This document shows, piece by piece, positions 60,981 to 64,000 of a stretch of DNA of 64,000 nt. Both the position numbers and the translations under genes were made by a program. The stretch spans positions 124,001-188,000 of the forward strand of contig NZ_JBAVHX010000008.1 of the NCBI RefSeq assembly GCF_049686335.1, in the 5' to 3' direction. The stretch's first letter is position 1. The number at the start of each line of letters is the position of its first letter. Source of the DNA: Buttiauxella sp049686335 (lineage in GTDB: Bacteria; Pseudomonadota; Gammaproteobacteria; Enterobacterales; Enterobacteriaceae). Under the pieces are notes generated by a model. The model saw only the letters and a list, made by a program, of their open reading frames with translations, was not told the origin of the DNA and did no database searches.

Positions 60981-62169
60981 TAGTGCCGTGAACGATCCCT
61001 CCATTTGGTCAAGGGGCATGATGGCTGTCACCTGTGCGCAGTTTTTATCGGCGTTTGGTGACAATGCTTTGCTGTTTGCCACACTGGCGGTACTGAAGCA
61101 GCAGTTCTATCCCGACTGGAGCCAGCCTGTTCTGCAGATGGTGTTTGTTGGCGCTTACATCCTATTTGCTCCGTTTGTCGGCCAGGTGGCGGATAGCTTT
61201 GCTAAAGGGCGAGTAATGATGTTTGCCAACAGCCTGAAACTCATCGGCGCGGCGGTCATCTGTTTTGGACTCAATCCGTTTATCGGTTACACGTTGGTGG
61301 GAATTGGCGCGGCGACGTATTCACCTGCTAAATATGGGATCCTTGGAGAGCTCACCACCGGCGATCGTCTGGTAAAGGCAAACGGCCTGATGGAGTCATC
61401 GACTATTGCCGCCATTCTGCTGGGATCTATGGCCGGTGGTGTGCTGGCCGACTGGCATATCATTGCTGCACTTAGCGTCTGTGTCCTGGTATATGCCGGA
61501 GCAGTTGTCGCGAATATTTTCATTCCGAAACTTGCCCCAGCCCGTCCTGGGCAGTCCTGGCGTTTTACCCCTATGACTCGCAGTTTCTTCAGCGCTTGCC
61601 GTACACTTTGGCAAAATGGTGAAACTCGCTTCTCGTTAGTTGGCACCAGTTTGTTTTGGGGGGCGGGTGTGACGTTGCGTTTCTTACTGGTTTTGTGGGT
61701 GCCGGTGGCACTGGGAATTACCGATAACGCGACGCCAACTTATCTGAATGCCATGGTTGCGGTGGGTATTGTGGTGGGCGCGGGAGCGGCGGCAAAACTG
61801 GTGACGCTCAAAACCGTGGCACGGTGTATGCCTGCCGGTATTTTGATTGGCATTGGCGTCTTGTTATTTGCCATGCAAAACGCACTGCTCCCGTCTTACG
61901 GATTATTGGTGCTGATTGGCATCATGGGCGGCTTTTTCGTTGTTCCACTCAATGCGTTACTTCAGGAACGGGGTAAACATTCGGTGGGTGCGGGGAATGC
62001 GATTGCCGTGCAGAACCTCGGTGAAAATGCGGCGATGCTGCTGATGTTGGGGCTTTACTCGCTGGCAGTTAAAACCGGTGCGCCGATTGTCGGCATTGGC
62101 ATTGGTTTTGGGGCGGTATTTGCGCTGGCTATTGGCGGCTTGTGGATTTGGCAGATACGTCAAAAATAG
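60973..62169 (+). CDS. lplT: Lysophospholipid transporter LplT
   Basis: This 398-residue MFS-type protein starts at ATG 60973 within the end of aas. It has about twelve membrane segments, with QFLSAFGDNALLFATLAVL at the start and LLQERGKHSVGAGNAIAVQN near the end. It moves lysophosphatidylethanolamine across the inner membrane for Aas. Confidence 0.94.
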   Translation: MRDSAVNDPSIWSRGMMAVTCAQFLSAFGDNALLFATLAVLKQQFYPDWSQPVLQMVFVGAYILFAPFVGQVADSFAKGRVMMFANSLKLIGAAVICFGLNPFIGYTLVGIGAATYSPAKYGILGELTTGDRLVKANGLMESSTIAAILLGSMAGGVLADWHIIAALSVCVLVYAGAVVANIFIPKLAPARPGQSWRFTPMTRSFFSACRTLWQNGETRFSLVGTSLFWGAGVTLRFLLVLWVPVALGITDNATPTYLNAMVAVGIVVGAGAAAKLVTLKTVARCMPAGILIGIGVLLFAMQNALLPSYGLLVLIGIMGGFFVVPLNALLQERGKHSVGAGNAIAVQNLGENAAMLLMLGLYSLAVKTGAPIVGIGIGFGAVFALAIGGLWIWQIRQK

Positions 62170-62176
62170 ACAGAAT

Positions 62177-62200
62177 TCCCCTCTCTTTTCGGAGAGGGGA
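62177..62200. terminator. Hairpin between lplT and tas
   Basis: TCCCCTCTC and GAGAGGGGA pair between the convergent genes. No strong T-run follows on either strand. Confidence 0.45.
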
Positions 62201-62208
62201 TAGATATA

Positions 62209-63249
62209 TCAAGGTGCCGGATAAGTATAAACGCGGTTCACCGCTTCCAGTTCTTCAAGTACGTCTTCGCTCAAATCCAGATGCAAGCTTTCGAGGTTCG
62301 TTTTCAACTGCTCAAGCGTGGTTGCGCCTAACAGCGTGCTGGCAACAAAGGGCTGACGACGAACAAATGCCAACGCCATTTGTGCAGGATCGAGATTATG
62401 TCGCTTCGCCACATCGACATAAGCGGCGACTGCCTGTTGAGTTTGCTCACCGCTATAGCGCGTAAAACGGCTGAACAGCGTATTGCGCGCACCAGCAGGT
62501 TTGGCGCCGTTGAGATATTTACCGGTCAAGGTACCGAACCCCAGGCAGGAATAGGCCAGTAATTCCACGCCCTCGCGTTGAGTAATTTCTGCCAGACCCA
62601 CTTCATAGCTGCGATTGACCAGGCTGTACGGGTTCTGGATGGTGACGATGCGCGGCAAATCATGTTTTTCTGCCAGTTGCAGATAACGCATTACGCCCCA
62701 CGGCGTTTCATTGGAAACACCGATGTAGCGGATTTTACCGGCACGCTGGAACTCAGTGAGCGCTTCCAGCGTTTCAAGCAGCGTGACCGGTACGGCATTA
62801 TCCGTCCACGTATAACCCAATTTGCCAAAACAATTAGTGGCGCGTTGCGGCCAGTGAACCTGGTAGAGATCGATATAGTCGGTTTGAAGACGCTTCAGGC
62901 TGGCATCCAGCGCATCACGAATATTTCTGCGATCCAGAATCTGGTTCGGGCGAATACCTGCGTCGTTATTGCGGCTTGGGCCGCTGACTTTGGTGGCAAT
63001 AACCAGCTTCTCGCGATTACCGCGCTGTTTTAGCCAGTTGCCGACATAAGTTTCGGTTAACCCTTGTGTCTCCGGACGTGGCGGGACAGGGTACATTTCA
63101 GCGACATCAATGAGGTTTACGCCCTGATGGACGGCGTAATCAAGCTGTGCATGCGCGTCGGCTTCGCTGTTTTGCTCACCAAACGTCATGGTTCCCAGCC
63201 CTAGCGTACTTATTTCAAGAGAGCTGTGGGGGATACGGTGATATTGCAT
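62209..63249 (-). CDS. tas: Aldo-keto reductase Tas
   Basis: This 346-residue protein, the E. coli length, begins MQYHRIPHSSLEISTLGLGT. It is an AKR-fold oxidoreductase with the catalytic Asp and Tyr in LIDVAEMYP, the Lys in LVIATKVSG and the His in YQVHWPQRATN. In E. coli Tas was found by suppression of tyrosine auxotrophy; its natural substrate is not established. Confidence 0.94.
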   Translation of the reverse strand: MQYHRIPHSSLEISTLGLGTMTFGEQNSEADAHAQLDYAVHQGVNLIDVAEMYPVPPRPETQGLTETYVGNWLKQRGNREKLVIATKVSGPSRNNDAGIRPNQILDRRNIRDALDASLKRLQTDYIDLYQVHWPQRATNCFGKLGYTWTDNAVPVTLLETLEALTEFQRAGKIRYIGVSNETPWGVMRYLQLAEKHDLPRIVTIQNPYSLVNRSYEVGLAEITQREGVELLAYSCLGFGTLTGKYLNGAKPAGARNTLFSRFTRYSGEQTQQAVAAYVDVAKRHNLDPAQMALAFVRRQPFVASTLLGATTLEQLKTNLESLHLDLSEDVLEELEAVNRVYTYPAP

Positions 63250-63389
63250 AGCCGCTTTCCTTATTCTTCTGACTTATCAGCCAGGCACAGGCCCGACAAA
63301 AAATGGACTAATACCATGGCAGAGGGGAAGCAAAAGCGGAAGAGGGATGTAAAGAAAAAGTGTTACAGGCCAGCGAGGCGCTGATAATC

Positions 63390-63516
63390 GCATCCCCAAA
63401 ATATTTCAAGCTGCGGAAAGGCGGCAAAGGAGCGAATCCCAATGAGCTTACTCTGGTAAGTGATTTGGGTAAGTGAGAGCAGCCAACGCATCTGCAGCTT
63501 GAAAGATGATGGGGAT
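63390..63516 (-). repeat. ERIC (IRU) element
   Basis: About 127 bp with the arms ATATTTCAAGCTGCGGAAAG and GCAGCTTGAAAGATGATGGG and the core AATCCCAATGAGCTTACTCT. It ends exactly at the ygdR stop codon. Confidence 0.88.
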
Positions 63517-63735
63517 TTAACGTTCAATGATTTGTGAAACATCATCGCGATTAATCTGCATCTCGTTGCCTTGCTGATCGCGATAGCTGACTAAACCAGT
63601 GTCGTCATCGACTTTGGGTTTACCGTCGGTCAGGATCATACGGCCATCTTTAGTCGCCATCACGTAATCGCTGCTGCAACCGGAAACCGCAAATGCCAGA
63701 CCGACAGCGGAAATAAGAACTGCCCATTTTTTCAT
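63517..63735 (-). CDS. ygdR: YgdR-family small lipoprotein
   Basis: The start is ATG 63735 (MKKWAVLISAVGLAFAVSGC), giving 72 residues; the upstream in-frame codons lack a ribosome-binding site. A lipobox (VSGC) is followed by SSDYVMATKDGRMILTDGKP, the DUF903 fold. It should be an outer- or inner-membrane lipoprotein of unknown function. It lies between tas and ygdQ as in E. coli. Confidence 0.93.
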   Translation of the reverse strand: MKKWAVLISAVGLAFAVSGCSSDYVMATKDGRMILTDGKPKVDDDTGLVSYRDQQGNEMQINRDDVSQIIER

Positions 63736-63861
63736 CGTTATTCGCCTCATGTGGTGTGGAATGACATATACAGTCTAGTAATAACTCGACTTGATGAAGA
63801 TGATAAGCAGTAAATTCTTAAAAGAAACAGAGGGGAAGCGAGAAGACTTCCCCTGTGCGGG

Positions 63862-64000
63862 TTACAGCGGATTCTTTTTGTTGCGGATCAGGTTCAATGT
63901 TTCTACGGCAATTGAGAAGAACATCGCAAAGTAGATGTATCCTTTCGGCACGTGAACATCGAAGCCTTCCAGTATCAGCGTAAAGCCGACCAGCAACAGG
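63862..64000 (-). CDS. ygdQ: YgdQ, TerC-family membrane protein (3' end only)
   Basis: The last 45 codons are present: LLLVGFTLILEGFDVHVPKG, then YIYFAMFFSIAVETLNLIRN and KKNPL. They match the E. coli YgdQ C-terminus almost residue for residue. The gene continues beyond the right edge. YgdQ is a TerC-type inner-membrane protein of unclear function. Confidence 0.92.
   Translation of the reverse strand, partial: LLLVGFTLILEGFDVHVPKGYIYFAMFFSIAVETLNLIRNKKNPL

Overview
The window is chromosomal DNA from a member of the Enterobacteriaceae. The backbone order galR - omrB - omrA - aas - lplT - tas - ygdR - ygdQ on one side, and yqeF ... kduD ... ygeA - lysR - lysA on the other, is the E. coli K-12 order. 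Large accessory blocks replace or interrupt it: araE and kduI are absent, and blocks sit beyond yqeF, between yqeF and ygeA, and between lysA and galR. REP-type palindromes and three ERIC elements also point to an enteric. The genus cannot be fixed from the sequence alone; the oligogalacturonide genes suggest a plant- or soil-associated enteric.

1-28.6 kb is a surface-adhesion and c-di-GMP block. It opens with the 3' end of a giant Ig-repeat adhesin and a small conserved protein. A leftward operon follows: a GGDEF-EAL enzyme, two periplasmic solute-binding proteins, lapG and lapD. Next comes a rightward PdeF-like phosphodiesterase, then a rightward Wsp-like chemosensory operon: MCP, CheB, CheR-TPR, CheA-REC, REC, Hpt-REC-REC-GGEEF cyclase, CheW, a CheW-like protein and a GAF-GGDEF cyclase. 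The likely logic is that chemosensory and periplasmic ligand input sets c-di-GMP, LapD reads it and holds LapG, and LapG decides whether the adhesin stays on the surface.

28.6-41.6 kb starts with the thiolase yqeF and continues with a pectin-oligomer utilisation cluster: kdgM porin, two oligogalacturonate lyases, kduD, the TogMNAB importer and kdgF. KdgR-like and CRP-like sites lie in front of the transcription units. A fepE-like O-antigen length regulator and a possible 28-codon ORF sit inside this cluster.

41.6-51.6 kb carries ygeA, an MFS exporter, the divergent lysR/lysA pair, and a beta-glucoside unit (LacI-type regulator, PTS IIC, GH1 enzyme) with twin TTTGGTATACCAAA operators. A UxuR/ExuR-type GntR regulator and a GNAT acetyltransferase follow.

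51.6-57.1 kb is an AT-rich orphan Hcp island. It holds one intact and one truncated hcp, two related membrane-active putative toxins with divergent C-termini, four small membrane proteins of two types that look like cognate immunity proteins, a toxin fragment, and a fused gntR-GNAT pseudogene. It clearly arose by tandem duplication followed by deletion. No core type VI secretion genes are in the window.

57.1-64 kb is conserved backbone: galR with its operators, the OmrB and OmrA small RNAs, aas-lplT, tas, ygdR and the end of ygdQ.
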